A stretch of 64,000 nucleotides of DNA, from the NCBI GenBank assembly GCA_029339195.1, contig JAPTJF010000013.1, positions 62,001 to 126,000 on the forward strand, written 5' to 3'. Shown in pieces: positions 15,001-28,439 of this stretch. The notes under the pieces were generated by a model. It worked only from the letters and a program-made list of their open reading frames with translations. It did not search any database and was not told the origin of the DNA. The translations under genes and the position numbers were made by a program. This stretch comes from Micractinium sp. NFX-FRZ. Lineage: Eukaryota; Chlorophyta; Trebouxiophyceae; Chlorellales; Chlorellaceae. Position 1 is the stretch's first letter. Every line of letters starts with the position of its first letter.

Positions 15001-18000
15001 CCCACCGCACCTGCGCCAGGCGGGCGCCCCCTTGTTGACTTTGAGCGTACGGTTCAGCGCAGCAAGCTGCTTGGCAATCTCCTTGCCACCATCTGCAGGG
15101 AAACAGAAGGGTTGGGCAAGGACGGTGAAGCCTACAGGCATGCACTTTCTGCCGGTGACGCCTACAGGCATGCACTTTCTGCAGGAATTCATGCAGCAGG
15201 CGGCCCAGCCAACAAGCACTCAGAAGCTGCGTCACCCAACGCACCTGTCACTGCATTGTGCCGGGCGGCAATGAGGTCCCGAATGGAGCCACCCAGCTCC
15301 TCAAAGCCGTACACCCGGCCCTCCTGCAGATTTGTGTTGGCAAGAGGCAATTATGATAAGCAAAAAAGTACGCAGGCAATTAGACCACAAGGCATCATGT
15401 CCCCCTCCTCATTTCGATTGCATGTCCCCCTCTTCATTTTAATCGCAAGCATTCGCACCTTGCGGTCAAACATGACGTCGCGCTGCCACTGGTTCAGGAT
15501 GCCCTGCGACTGCCCCACAGCATCCTTGATGCAGCGCAGCAGCGCGTCCACGCTCTTGACCAACTGGGTGGCCTCAGCAAGGTATGCGTCCAGGTTGCCG
15601 CTGTTCCACGTGAGCGCCTGGTGGAAGGGAGGTGTGGGAACAGAAAGGGTTGAACACGTGCAACAGTTTGCTCACATCCCTGCCTGTCTCTCAAGCTGCG
15701 GGCACCCGCCTGGCATGCCCCGCTGATCACCCCTTTGCCCCTGTGTCTGGCCCCACCTCGATGCCGCGACGCAGGCAAGCATCCACGTCGCTCAGTTGCT
15801 GCAACAGCAGGCCGCTCTCCACGGGCAAAATGTTCGCGGCTATGCTGTTGTGCATCTCTGCAATAAGCTCCAGCGTGCTGATTTGCTGCCGGAAGAGCTC
15901 GGAGCGCTCATACAGCGCCAGCGCGGGCTCAGGGATGTCAGCGGGCAAGGAGGGCATAAGCAACAGGTCGTGCACCTCCCGCAGCAGCTTGTCCAGCTCT
16001 GGGTCAAAGTTCACGGTGAGCAGAGGGGCGCCGGCACTGCTGGGCTCTGCCCTGCTGACAGGCAGGTGCGGGATAGATGGGGCAGGCAGTGGGCAGAACG
16101 TCAGAAAGCATGTGCAGGCGTAACAAGACGTGTTGCAAGCGAGGTGAGGGACCCACACATGACATGAATCAAAACCACAATAGCACGCACCACAGGTTGC
16201 CCCGACGCTGACCTTCCCCAACCAATCGCCCTCCCAAGCATCAGCGCCCACCTGAGCACGGGCTGGCACAGCTTCTGCTCAGACACCACGGTGGCCAGGG
16301 CACACCACTCCTGCATCAGGCCCGCCTCAAAGGCGTCCATTGCGGCAATCAGGTCGTCGCTCTGGCGCCGCATCTCCAGCCCAATGTCAGAGCTCATCAC
16401 GGCGGGCGACAGGCTTTTCAGCTTCTCCATGGGTGCTGCAGGGGAGGTGTGGTTGAAGAGGCTGGTCAGGGCAGGGCAAACGTGTGTGTGGTTCCAGGCA
16501 GAGATTGGAGGGGTGTGCGAGCACAGGCAGCCCCTTCTCAGACCCCCTTCTCACGAGTGCTGCGTGCATAAGCTGGCAGGGAGAGACAATGCCTTGCCTG
16601 TGATGCGCTCCCGCAGACCACGGACCCACGCCAGTGCGCCAGAGTGGGGGGCGGCATTCTTGGGCACCACCGGATCGCTCTTCTGGGTGGCAAAGGCGTC
16701 CGCCACCTGCAGCGGCAGGCACGCGTGGCAACAGCATCCGGCACATGCTATGTCAAACACTGCACTTCATTGTTGGGGCACCCAGGTGCACATGCACCAC
16801 TGCCCTGTGCACAACAAACTGCCGGTGCACTGCAGGCAGGACATGCTAACTTGCCTCGTGCAGCTCAAAAAGGAAGGAGCGGATCAGCTCGGCGTGCTTG
16901 CGCTCCATGTCAGCGCTGATGGCGTCGCGCTCCATGAGGCCCTCAAAGCTCTCAAACAGCTTGAAAGTAGCGCCCACCGTGGGGGACTCATCAAAGCCCT
17001 ACAGGTGCCAATTGAACAAGAACTTGTGAGAAAAAAATTAGTGAGAACACAAGTCTTAGCAAAGTATGTTGCCTGCATAAAACGCACACACTTCACCCTG
17101 GCATCTTGCCCAGGCGTGTCTACCTGGATGATGACGGAGGCCAATCGCCGCTCCAGGTCTTGCACCACGCGCTGGAACTGGGCGTAGTCCTCCACAAAGC
17201 GAGGTTCGTCAATGTCCAGCACGTCATACTCCACCTGCAGGAGAAGGAGGTGTACAATGCATTACACTGTCCGCACATGCCTCCATCACAGCGTAACACT
17301 GAGGAAGCTAGATGTGACAGAAAGGCAACTACATGTCAACCACAATGACCCGGCCCGCAGCTTGAGAGAGAGAGCAGCCACGTGCCAAGCGAAGTGTCTT
17401 CATCCCCTACCCCTGAGTGAGCTCTTCTTTTCCTGAGCGCACCTGATGGAATCGCTCCGCAGCATGCTGGTAGTCTGCGTAGATAATGCGCACGTTGTTG
17501 GTCAGCAGCCGGCCGCGGCTGCCACCAACATCCACGCGCTCAAGACGAGTGAACTGCAGGGCAAGCAGGATGCAGCAGCAGTGGGTGTGAGATGCAGCAA
17601 AATAGGCAGCCGATGGTTTTGATCACTGCAGAACAGCACACCTGGACCTTCTTGCTCTCTTTCTGTAAGCATCAGGAGCTGAAACCATGACACCAGGCAC
17701 AATCCCAATCCCACCTCCTGGCCGGTGGTGCACAGGTCCAGCACGTTTTGGCAGCGCGCCAGGAAGGCGTCCAGCCGCCCAAACAGCGCGCCATTCTGCA
17801 CGCGCCATGGGTTGGCGGGCGCCAGCTCTGCGCTCTTGGACTTGTACTCAAGGTAGGTGCTCTTGAATGTGCCCAGCACCTTGAGCACCAAGCGCAGCCG
17901 CTCAGCTGCATCCTGCAACTCCAGCTGCATCAGCTCGGGACCTGCAAAGTCAACAGAAGGGCAATGTGCTCCAAAGTTTCTAGCAACATCATGACCAGTA

Positions 18001-20119
18001 AGCAGGGCCCAAACAGTGCCAAATGGGCTACCCTTGGGCAAACATGATCCTCGACATCTGTCCACCGTGGTTCTCAACATCTGTGCATGCCCCGCATGTG
18101 CTTATTATTGTGCCTCTCAAACTTAGTTTCCAATCTTCTCCACCCATGTGCCATGCCCGCCACCTCCAGTATCTGCACTCCCCGTGCCACCACCATCTCA
18201 CCTGGGCAGAAGCGGCGGGCCTGCTGGATGAGGTCGTTGCAGATCTGCCGCACCAGTGCCACCAGGCGCGGCGCGCTGCTGTAGTGCTTGGAGTGCTGCC
18301 AGATGAGCAGCAGCGTGTGCAGGATGGGGCGGAAGAGCCCAGCCAGCGCCGGGAAATCGTCCATAGTGTGCAACTTCTCCAGCAGCTTGCGCAGGGGCTG
18401 CAGGAACTTGCTGCTCTCGGCTGCCACGCCGCGCGCAGCGTCCACCTCTCGGCAGAGCCGGGCAAAGGCGGGCAGGTAGGTGGAGGCGGCTGCCTCCAGA
18501 GCGCGCATCACCAGCTGCACGCGCGGACGCGCCAGCTGCTCCCAAATGCCGCTCAGCTGCGTGGCGCGGTCGGCCCAATAGTCCAGCTCTGCCAGCGGGC
18601 CCGCATGGGTGCCACCGGCCTCGTTGGCCGCCGCCTCTGGGTCCAGTGACAGCACCGCCTTGATCTGCCGCGTCCACGTGACCAGTGCCGCCTCCAGCAG
18701 GTGCAGCGTCGCCTTACTGGGCGCACCAGTCGTCAGCTCCCCCTCGCTTACGGGCGGCAGCGGCAGCACCGTCTGGTTGCGCATTTGACCGGCAGTGACG
18801 TGCACTGCAGGCCAAGTCAGCCGGAAGCGGGGACGGGGTGGGTGCTGGTGAGGGTCAGAGATGCGCGCAGTGGGGGGGGAGGGCATCAAGTGACATGTGA
18901 CCCCGGTGCTGCCAGTTGGCACTGCGGTGTGCATGCCACTCGAAGAGGGGGAGGCGGCGTCCTGCGTCCTTAACATCCTGCGTCCGTGTCGCTCCCTGAC
19001 ACAGACACACACGACACCCTGCTGTCACCCCTCCTCGGGGCACCACCCGTTGGGCTCTGCACCCACCTGAGGCCACAAACTTTTGCATGCCATCAGCCAC
19101 GCTTTTGACCACCACTTCTGGCACAGCCACGCCTGAAAGGTTGTTGCTTGCTATGAGGGGCAGGAACACCTCTGAGGACAGCGCTGACAGCTGGTCCAGC
19201 AGCGCATCGCTGAGCTCGCCAGACACCACCTGCACAGCGGGGTCAGCGCAGGCAATACTTGTGCATATGCAGTATGGCGGGGTGGTTGGCAGCATGGGCC
19301 TGCAGCGTCAACGCCACCAGCTGGGCTGCACTCTTCTCCGTTGAGAATACCTGCTCATCGGGACCCTTGCTGAACCAGCACTAGCTTGCAAGCACCCCAC
19401 CCACCAGCTTGTCAATGTCCTCCTTCACCAGCGGCACCCGTGCCAGCTTCAGGAAGTACACCGTCTTGCGTTTCAGCTTGGGCGGCAGGCTGTTGGTCTG
19501 CAGCGACGCAAAGAGCAAGCAGGAACAGAGGATTGTGCAGTGGACTGACCAATTCAGAAAGATAGGGCATGGTGACATGCTATTGGCAGGCGCAACAGCG
19601 GCGGCGGGCCAGCAGAGCACTCACCGCCACCAGGTCACGCCCCTCGGCAAAGAACAGCAAGCGCGTGACATCTGCGCGCTCAATGAATGCTGTAAGCGCG
19701 GCACTGCAGGGCAATAGACGGATGCAGGTAACAGCAGTTAGGCGACCGCACTGCCCTGAAATGCAAGCACCCAACAACCGGCCGTGCACTGCCTTGAAGT
19801 GCAAGCACCCAACAACCGGCCGCGCGCGCCGCCGCCACCTGCCCAACTTTGCGGGTCGGTTGCTGACGGTGGCGGCCGCGATCGGGAATTCGTGGCAACT
19901 GAGGCTTTGGGCGCTGAACAGCTGCCCAGGGAGGATCAAGTCGGAGCGAACTGCCATCGCCCCACCCGCCCTCCCGGGCGGGCCCACTCGCCTGCCCTCG
20001 GAAGCTAGCAGGCGCTCATAAGCTGCGGCAGTGACGTTCAACGCGGTTTGGATGCGAGGCGCGAACGTCGAAAGGGCGTTGACTGAACCGCCGTCAGGAC
20101 CGCCTGGAGCTGGCTCCAT
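1..20119 (-). CDS. Axonemal dynein heavy chain, outer-arm alpha/beta type (3' end outside window)
   Basis: Motor subunit of a ciliary dynein arm, which walks on doublet microtubules using ATP. The proposed ATG is at 20119; bases 1-51 are intron and the last exon seen ends at 52. In protein order there is a long N-terminal tail of the DHC_N1 type (about 20119-12000, including IWQHSKHY near 18290), the linker, AAA1 with P-loop [10 protein letters not shown] (8262-8291) and Walker B in CMDEFNR, AAA2 with GPAGCGKS (6335-6358), AAA3 with GNSGTGKTAL split by an intron (4469 and 4290), AAA4 with GVGGSGKQS split by an intron (2202 and 2067), and the start of stalk coiled coil 1 (about 600-52). The microtubule-binding tip, AAA5 and AAA6 are off the left edge. 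AAA1 and AAA2 wording ([26 protein letters not shown]) favours outer-arm alpha over gamma, from memory of the family. I saw no stop codon in the exons read. The first exons are the least certain. Confidence 0.9.
7718..8122 (-). other. GC-AG intron in the dynein AAA1 region
   Basis: The exon encoding CMDEFNR ends at 8123, directly followed by GCAAGT rather than a GT donor. The next exon begins at 7717 after CTGCAG. Joining at these points gives an arginine codon and then [12 protein letters not shown], the expected dynein sequence. Nearby GT dinucleotides all break the frame. GCAAGT is the usual form of the rare GC donor. Confidence 0.75.
7812..8241 (-). repeat. Source copy of the duplicated dynein AAA1 exon-intron segment
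   Basis: This stretch holds the AAA1 exon from the middle of ARALG to CMDEFNR, plus most of the following intron. It is nearly identical to 20681-21112 in the same orientation. A further short match joins 8596-8652 to 21119-21172. Confidence 0.9.
14290..14360. repeat. Short tandem repeat in a dynein intron
   Basis: Two copies of a unit of about 43 bases, sharing GGTGAGGCACGCAGTTTGTG. The repeat is in non-coding sequence between dynein exons. Confidence 0.75.
15129..15184. repeat. Two-copy tandem repeat in a dynein intron
   Basis: The sequence GCCTACAGGCATGCACTTTC occurs twice with a period of about 30 bases. The second copy runs into CTGCAG. It lies between exons of the dynein tail. Confidence 0.8.
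19748..19824. repeat. Two-copy tandem repeat in a 5' dynein intron
   Basis: A unit of about 38 bases containing GCAAGCACCCAACAACCGGC is present twice, with few differences, in non-coding sequence between early dynein exons. Confidence 0.8.
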
Positions 20120-20680
20120 CGCGCCCGCGGCAGGATTAAATTGAAATCGTCGCGCGTTGTAAAGCGCAGCCAAAAACAGGCTGCTGCCAGCTGCCGCCGC
20201 CTGATGCACCGCCAGTGGGCGCAGCAGGACGCAGCGTGGCGCCACGCCGGAGGGCCCAAAACAACTAGTGAGCATTAGGCGTGACCAACGTGTTAGACTA
20301 CGGAGACAAGGCCGCCTAGTGGTGCCACTCACAGGGCTGTGCTGATGATGTCAACACGCAACCCAGTTGCGGGGTCTCGGCGCAAGCGCCGGCATCGCCC
20401 GCACCCAGTACCTGTCCACCTTGCATTGCGACCAGACAAGGCTTGTCAATTCGTAGCAACTGAGTCAAACCCTGAGGTTGGCAGCAATGCAGCAGCCCGT
20501 CTGCAGCTGTCAATCATGTGCAGGCAGAGCACGAGCAAGTACAAGGTGCTGCTGCAGGCCTCTGCCGCCGCAGAGCCCTCCTGCACCATGCTAGCCCACC
20601 TCGCTTGCACGACGCATGCACCGCCAGCACTGTCCGAGAGCTGCCAGGTGGGGAGAGCGAACGTGTAACATAGGAGGAAA

Positions 20681-21172
20681 GGCAGGGGCAGGGAGGGCCG
20701 GGTCGCCCTGGCGAGGGGCGATCGCACAACATGCTCAATGGAAAAGCATTTGCCCAGCAGTGCTCCTCATGTTTCCGGTTTCCCAACATGATGAGCGGTG
20801 CTTGGGAGTAGGCTGAACCTGGGATGTGCCCATGAAGGCAAACTGGAAAGTGCAGTACAGGGGCTGCCGTCAGCGCCGGCACCGGCGGTTGCGCCAAACC
20901 ATCCAAGCGCCCCTCTGCCGCTGCCCGCCCCGCCCACCCAGCCTTCCACCCCAACCATCCACCCCAACTCCCCAAACACCAAAAAACACTTGCGATTAAA
21001 TTCATCCATGCACGCCCAGGAGCCCGTCTGCGCCAGGCCCTTAAAGATCTGGCCCATCGACTTGTAGTCCATCTGGTCGGAGCAGTTGAACACGTAGCAC
21101 TGCACGCCCAGCATCGGAGGGGGGCGGGGCAGGGATGGTGGGCACCTGGTGTTTTTATCACTGCAGTGGGCG
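20681..21172 (-). pseudogene. Truncated duplicate of the dynein AAA1 exon
   Basis: Bases 20681-21112 copy 7812-8241 with few changes, and 21119-21172 copies 8596-8652. The roughly 355 bases between these blocks in the source, which hold the Walker A exon ([10 protein letters not shown]) and part of the intron before it, are missing. What remains still reads [20 protein letters not shown] through CMDEFNR and keeps the GCAAGT donor. It lies about 560 bases upstream of the proposed dynein ATG on the same strand. Without a P-loop or neighbouring exons it cannot encode a motor domain. The high identity, in the intron part too, suggests a recent event. Confidence 0.85.
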
Positions 21173-21795
21173 CGACAATGATGCAGGTGCACCATGCCTC
21201 CTCCCTCTCAGCGCTTGCTCAAAGGAATGGCGCAAGGGAGGGAAGCCGACAGGGGACAAGGCAGCCGAGCTTCACTTGCTTGTTGGCTGAGCTGCCTGCT
21301 TGACTGCAGCATGCAACTTATAGGCAACCACCCGACCGCGGAGTTGCTACATAACCTCACCCGCTTGATTTGGAGGTCACCAGTGTCAAGGCTGCCAGCT
21401 GCTACAAGCCAAATGCTCTTTTGGGCACGGGGTCGGCACGGCGCTGCGGGCCACGGCGCGGCGCCACCCGCTCAGGCAGGGTGTGGCGGGGTCGGCAAGC
21501 CTTGCGACGCGTGTATGTCGTCGGCAGCAAGCTCTGCCCTGCGTTCCGATCGTCCGTGCCGGCGGCAGTGCCAGAGCTTGGGCGCTCCGACTGCTTGATG
21601 TCGAGCACTCTTGCGCTGGGCTGTCCGGTGCAGCGCCGTAATAGTCTTAATGCTTGGAAGAGTCGTGCGAGCTTGAGGAGAGCAAACTGAGGGACCTTCC
21701 TACAACCCCAATCAGAACCCTGCACCTTGCCAGGCCTTTGGTGTGTGTGCCTCAGTCCGCCACAAGCATGCATGTGTTTGGTGCGAGCTGGTGCA

Positions 21796-21800
21796 TTACA
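21796..21800 (-). terminator. Putative UGUAA poly(A) signal of the DnaJ gene
   Basis: TTACA on the + strand (UGUAA in the transcript) lies 77 bases beyond the stop codon of the plastid DnaJ gene, the usual chlorophyte arrangement. Confidence 0.55.
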
Positions 21801-21876
21801 AAGTGAAGGCTCGTCACACCTTTCTGAGAGCCATTGGGCATGCAGGGCAGCTTAAAAGGCAGCACCGCTGTCAGTG

Positions 21877-24800
21877 CTAGAACCACCCGCGGCTGCTAGC
21901 GGCAGGCTTGGATGACTGCATGTCACGCAGCTGCTCCATGAGCTTCCGCTCCTCGCCGCTGATGGTCTTGGGAATCTTGACCTGCAGAGTGGAAGAGCGC
22001 AGGAAACTCGGGGTAAGTTCCGGACGGCAAGCCAACGCTCCGATATGACCAGAACCAACCCGCTTCCACCCTTCCGACGCCAGGCTGGACCACTTCCTGA
22101 AGCCGCCCCCAAGGTACGTACCTTGACATGCACCAAATGGTCTCCGCGTGCATTGGCGGTGCCGAGCTTGGGCACGCCACGCTTGGACATGACCAAAGTG
22201 GTGCCTGGCTGAGTGCCTGCAAAGGGCCAGCAGGAGCGGGTGAGACCAGGGCGCACGCAGTGGAGCAAGTGCGGCAAAACGTGGGGGCGCCTGGCACCGC
22301 ACTGCCGCGCACAGCCGTGCAGTGGCCCGCCCACCGCACACCAGCCTGTGCTCTCTGCCAACCGTGGCCTGCCCACCACATGTCCCTACCCTGGACGCAC
22401 CTGCCGGGATTTTGAGGTCCACCTGGGAGAGCTCGTTGTTGCCCAGGGTGGTCACCTTGACGGTGGTGCCCAGGATGGCATCCACGTAAGAGATCTCCAC
22501 GTCTGCAGGGTGTGGGCGACGCGGGATAACAGCACAAGGTCAGAAGGAGGCCGAATAGTCAGGCACACACAAATGCAGACATGCTGTGCACTGCGGCGGT
22601 GCAGCAGACAGGCGCGCTTCATGCAGCACGCTTCCAAGCAAAAGCCCAGGGCAACCCCCGAGATGTGCCCCCAGGGGCTGCTGCTGCTGCTCATGGAGCC
22701 GCAGCGCACCGGAGTGGATGGTGACGCCCTCGCGGCGCAGCTCGGGGTGCGGCTTGACATAAATGAACACATACAGGTCGCCCGGCTCGCCATTGCTGCA
22801 GCACACAGGTTGGAGGAGGATGGAGGAAAGCTGTTTCGCAAGCCCTGGGTGGAAACAAAGGCCCATCTCAGCAAGCCTTCGCAGCACACATCCAGCAACC
22901 GTGTGGCGAGGCAAGCACATGGCAGGAGGCCACGCTGGCTGGGCCCTGCACTGGCCCCAGGGATGCGCATACTCGAGCACCCCTGCGGCTTGCTCACCGC
23001 CGCCCAGCATCGCCCTCGCCCTTCACACGCAGCCTGCTGCCCTCGTCCACGCCAGGCGGCACGCGCAGCGAAATGCGCTTGCTGCCCCTGCAGCAGCCAA
23101 AAAGGGGACAGGCGGTTCAACGATGGTCAGCAACCTGCCGTGGAGTGTACCGGGTGGATGATGGTTCCTGAGGCGGGCAGCGCTGTAACACGCTTGTTGT
23201 GCCAACCTGCCACCGGCAGGTCTGTGCCAGCAAGCGGACGCCAGGCGTCCCGACTCACCGCACGCGTCCGTCGCCTTGGCACGTGCCGCATGGCGTGAAC
23301 TGCTCGCCAGTGCCGCTGCATGTGGGGCAGGTGCCCACCTGCTGGAACATGCCCAGCGGCGTGCGCACCGCCTGCACCACCTGGCCCGCGCCCTTGCATG
23401 TGCCGCAGGTGGTGGGGTTAGTGCCCGGCTTGACGCCGGAGCCGGAGCAGGTGGAGCAGTCCTCCAGCCGGCTGACCTCAATTTCCTTGCTGCACCCAAA
23501 CACCGCCTCGGTGAACTCTAGCCGCAGGTCGTACCGCTGGTCGTCGCCCGCCACCGGCCGGTTGCGTGACCGTGCCGAGCCGCCCATGCCGCTGCAGCGC
23601 GGCGAGCAGAGGAGCACACAAGACAGTGTCAGAACACGCCCCTGAGCAGGTGGGCAGGCAGGCAGGCAGGCTGGCAGCTCGTCACACCCTGGGGCCCCCA
23701 ACTCTGAGCAGCAAGTGGGCATATGCAGGCCAGCCAGCGGCAAGCAGAGCATGCACGCCGGAAGGCAGGGTGAACCGGCGAGGAGAGCGCGCACCCAAAG
23801 CCGCCGCCCATGCCGCCCATGCCTCCCATGCCGCCGCCAAAGAAAGTCTCGAAAATGTCGAAGGGGTTGCTGCACACGGGAGGGTGGGGAGGCAAGGACC
23901 AACGCTGCTGGGTGCCAGGACAGCAACGAACGAGCCTGCCAGGCTGGCGAACTTGCAAGCGCAGCATGCGGTAGTGCACTGCATCCACCTCACACAGCTG
24001 CAGCACGTGGCGGCACAAGCCCCAGCAACCTTGCCACAACAGCGCACACATCTTTCGCAGCAGCAGCAGCAGCAGCAGCAGCGGCTGTGCGCACCTGAAG
24101 TCACCCATGCCGCCCATGCCGCCGGGGGCCGCCCCGGCCCCGAAACCGCCCCCCTTGAGCCCCGCCTCGCCAAAGCGGTCGTAGATGCCGCGCTTCTCGT
24201 CGTCTGACAGCACCTGCACACAGAGTAGAACAAGCATTAGAGGTGACTGGGGCTGTCAGGGCGACGACACCAGCCTGCATGGCAAGCGTGTGCAGGCAGG
24301 GCCCGCTTTCACGCTCACCTTGCATTCCCAGCTCTCACATACAGTGCTGCAGTGGCATTACATTGCTTCCAACTCACCTCGTATGCCGCCGAGATGTCCT
24401 TGAACTTGTCCTCCGCATTCGCCTCCTTGTTCACATCGGGGTGAAACTTGCGGGCGAGCTGCCGGTACGCACTCTTGATCGTCTTCTTGTCTGCACCGCC
24501 ATCACGACAGGGGCACAGCCGGGCACAGCAGGGTGCGTGGAAAAGGGCGGCAGCAGGCAGCAGCGGGCAGCACTGCCAAGGAGCCTCGACACCCACATGG
24601 CACGCCACCACGCATCTAGAAGGCACGTTGATGCTTCGGGCAGCTGCAACAGCCCCGAGCCAGCAACAATCTGGCCCGCCTTGACTGTTGTCTTGCAGCC
24701 ACGGCACCAGACTCGACAACCGCCCCCGCACCTGCGCCTTTCTCCACGCCCAGAATCTGGTAAAAGTCGCGCTCAGCACGCACCACCAGCCGCTGGCCCA

Positions 24801-25029
24801 GCTGCTGCCGCCGTGATTGCCGCCGCTGCTGCGCCGCACTGCCAAAGCTGCCACTGCTGCTGGTGCTGCCACGGGCAGGGAGGGCTGCTGCAAAGGGGGC
24901 GCTGCTGGCCCTGCAGGCAGCGATCCGGAAGGCGGGGCGAGGCGGCAGAGCGCGTTGGTGGGTGGCGGGCGGCGGCAGCGCCAGCGCAGCTGCTTCCCAC
25001 CACTGCCAGGGGTGCCCGAGGGGCGCCAT
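21877..25029 (-). CDS. CDJ1: Plastid DnaJ (Hsp40) co-chaperone, CDJ1-like
   Basis: Type I J-protein that delivers unfolded clients to plastid Hsp70 and stimulates its ATPase. The ATG at 25029 (MAPLGHPW) starts an Ala/Arg/Ser-rich leader of about 75 residues that looks like a plastid transit peptide; upstream in-frame starts are only GTG. Then come the J domain ([13 protein letters not shown], with HPD in KFHPDVN), a Gly/Phe/Met-rich linker with repeated GGMGG near 23800-24170, four zinc-finger motifs ([32 protein letters not shown]; 23260-23470), and the C-terminal substrate domains ending SSRGWF and TAG at 21877. All parts of a complete type I DnaJ are present. A CAG run at 24059-24088 is intronic. 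The gene faces away from RPS5 with a 452-base spacer. Plastid rather than mitochondrial location is inferred from the leader and from similarity to CDJ1. Confidence 0.9.
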
Positions 25030-25481
25030 CGGCTTACAGGGGCGGACTGTTGGACAAGACAAGCACACTCACCGTGCGGAGGGCACCGTGGAGGAAGAGT
25101 GGAGAGTTCTAGGCGCCTGTGGCGCTGCCACCACAGTGGCAGCAAATGACGAAAACATTGATGTTCAAATGTGAATGGGTGCTCTTGCTCCCGTGGCTCC
25201 GCTTGAAGGGGTGGCTTAGCACTTCGTTCGCCTGTTGTCGGCCGCTGCCTGCTGGGTCTAGGACGTCAAGATGGCTAACGACAGTGCAATGCAATGTTTG
25301 GCGCACGCTCCAGGTGCCCTGTGCGCTCCACAGGGCCCGGGTCCCACCATGATGTGTATGCTGTGCTCTGTCTGCTGCTCAGGAGAGCGAAACTGCGCGC
25401 CCACGCCTGCCCACGCCTCTTCCCTCGACTGCGTTTGTCGGGGTGCCCCTTCTGTGACGGTGGGGTAGCGGGAACACCAAG
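25030..25481. promoter_or_regulatory. Shared divergent promoter region, DnaJ and RPS5
   Basis: Only 452 bases separate the proposed start codons of two genes on opposite strands, so both promoters must lie here or in 5' leader introns. I see no clear TATA box. Confidence 0.55.
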
Positions 25482-27633
<2,152 letters not shown>

Positions 27634-28439
27634 ACGCATCGCTTGCCCCTGGCCCCTGGCCTCCGGCTGTCTCTGCCGCGATGGCCCCTGGAGTATGGCC
27701 ACCGGTGGCCCGTCAGGGCTGCGGACTGGGCACCGCCGTGGCACCGCTCCCCGGGCAGGGCGTGCCGCCACCGGTGCGTGCCCAGACATCTTAGGCGCCC
27801 CTCAGGCACTGCAGTCCCCGCAGCACCCTTCTGTTTGGAAGCAGTGGAGAAAGAGCGTGTAACAGCGCAAAGTCACCCAGCCAGTTGCAGTCCAGGGGGT
27901 GTCGCTTTAGCGGCTGGCAGGCAGGGGTGTGCACAGGTTTGGTTCAAGCCTGCAGGTTCCCAGTGGTTGTGACAGGCAGAATGGCAACAGGTTGTTGTGG
28001 GCTGTGGCCTATGTGGTTAAGTTGGTCAAGAAGTGGGCAGGAGCCGAGCAACATTTGCTCTGGTTTTGCTCTGGTTTTTTTACGGTGCCGCCTGCATGCC
28101 TCTCTCCTTTTCACACCACGTACTCCCGATGCGTGGCAAGCCCTGCACAAAACTCCCATCTTGTGGCCACTGCACGAGCATCGCAGAGGCACTGCTGTGT
28201 TGATCAACACATATTCAACACAGATTGGAGTCGCCCTAGCGCTGCCAGCGCTGCTACAGCTGCCTGCCCCATCCATCCACCAGCTGCATCTGCTGCGCCG
28301 TGCTGGCTAGCGGCATCAAGATACTGCCGCATGGGGCAGCGGCAGCTCTGACTCTGCCGCCGCAGCGCCCCCAGTCGCGCCTCTGCCTCTGCAATCGTGC
28401 TGTGCAGTCGCCACTCCACTGCTCACTGCCGCCTATGAC
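27634..28439. other. Spacer after RPS5
   Basis: Holds the RPS5 3' untranslated region, with TGTAA at 27858-27862, and the unresolved 3' end of the DUF1517-like gene. I see no other gene. Confidence 0.45.
27858..27862 (+). terminator. Putative UGUAA poly(A) signal of RPS5
   Basis: TGTAA lies 225 bases after the TAA stop of RPS5, a plausible 3' UTR length in a green alga. Confidence 0.5.

Larger units (their letters stand above)
20120..21876. other. Spacer upstream of dynein, downstream of DnaJ
   Basis: This spacer should contain the dynein promoter and 5' leader (right of 20119) and the DnaJ 3' end (left of 21877). Besides the AAA1 copy at 20681-21172 I recognise no gene. Open frames at 21200-21770 run on both strands in GC-rich sequence, but none resembles a known protein. 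Confidence 0.5.

Noticed and set aside
20681..21172. The dynein copy as a transposon or retrocopy
   Set aside because: It keeps intron sequence and shows no terminal repeats, poly(A) tail or transposase, so a DNA-level segmental duplication is simpler.
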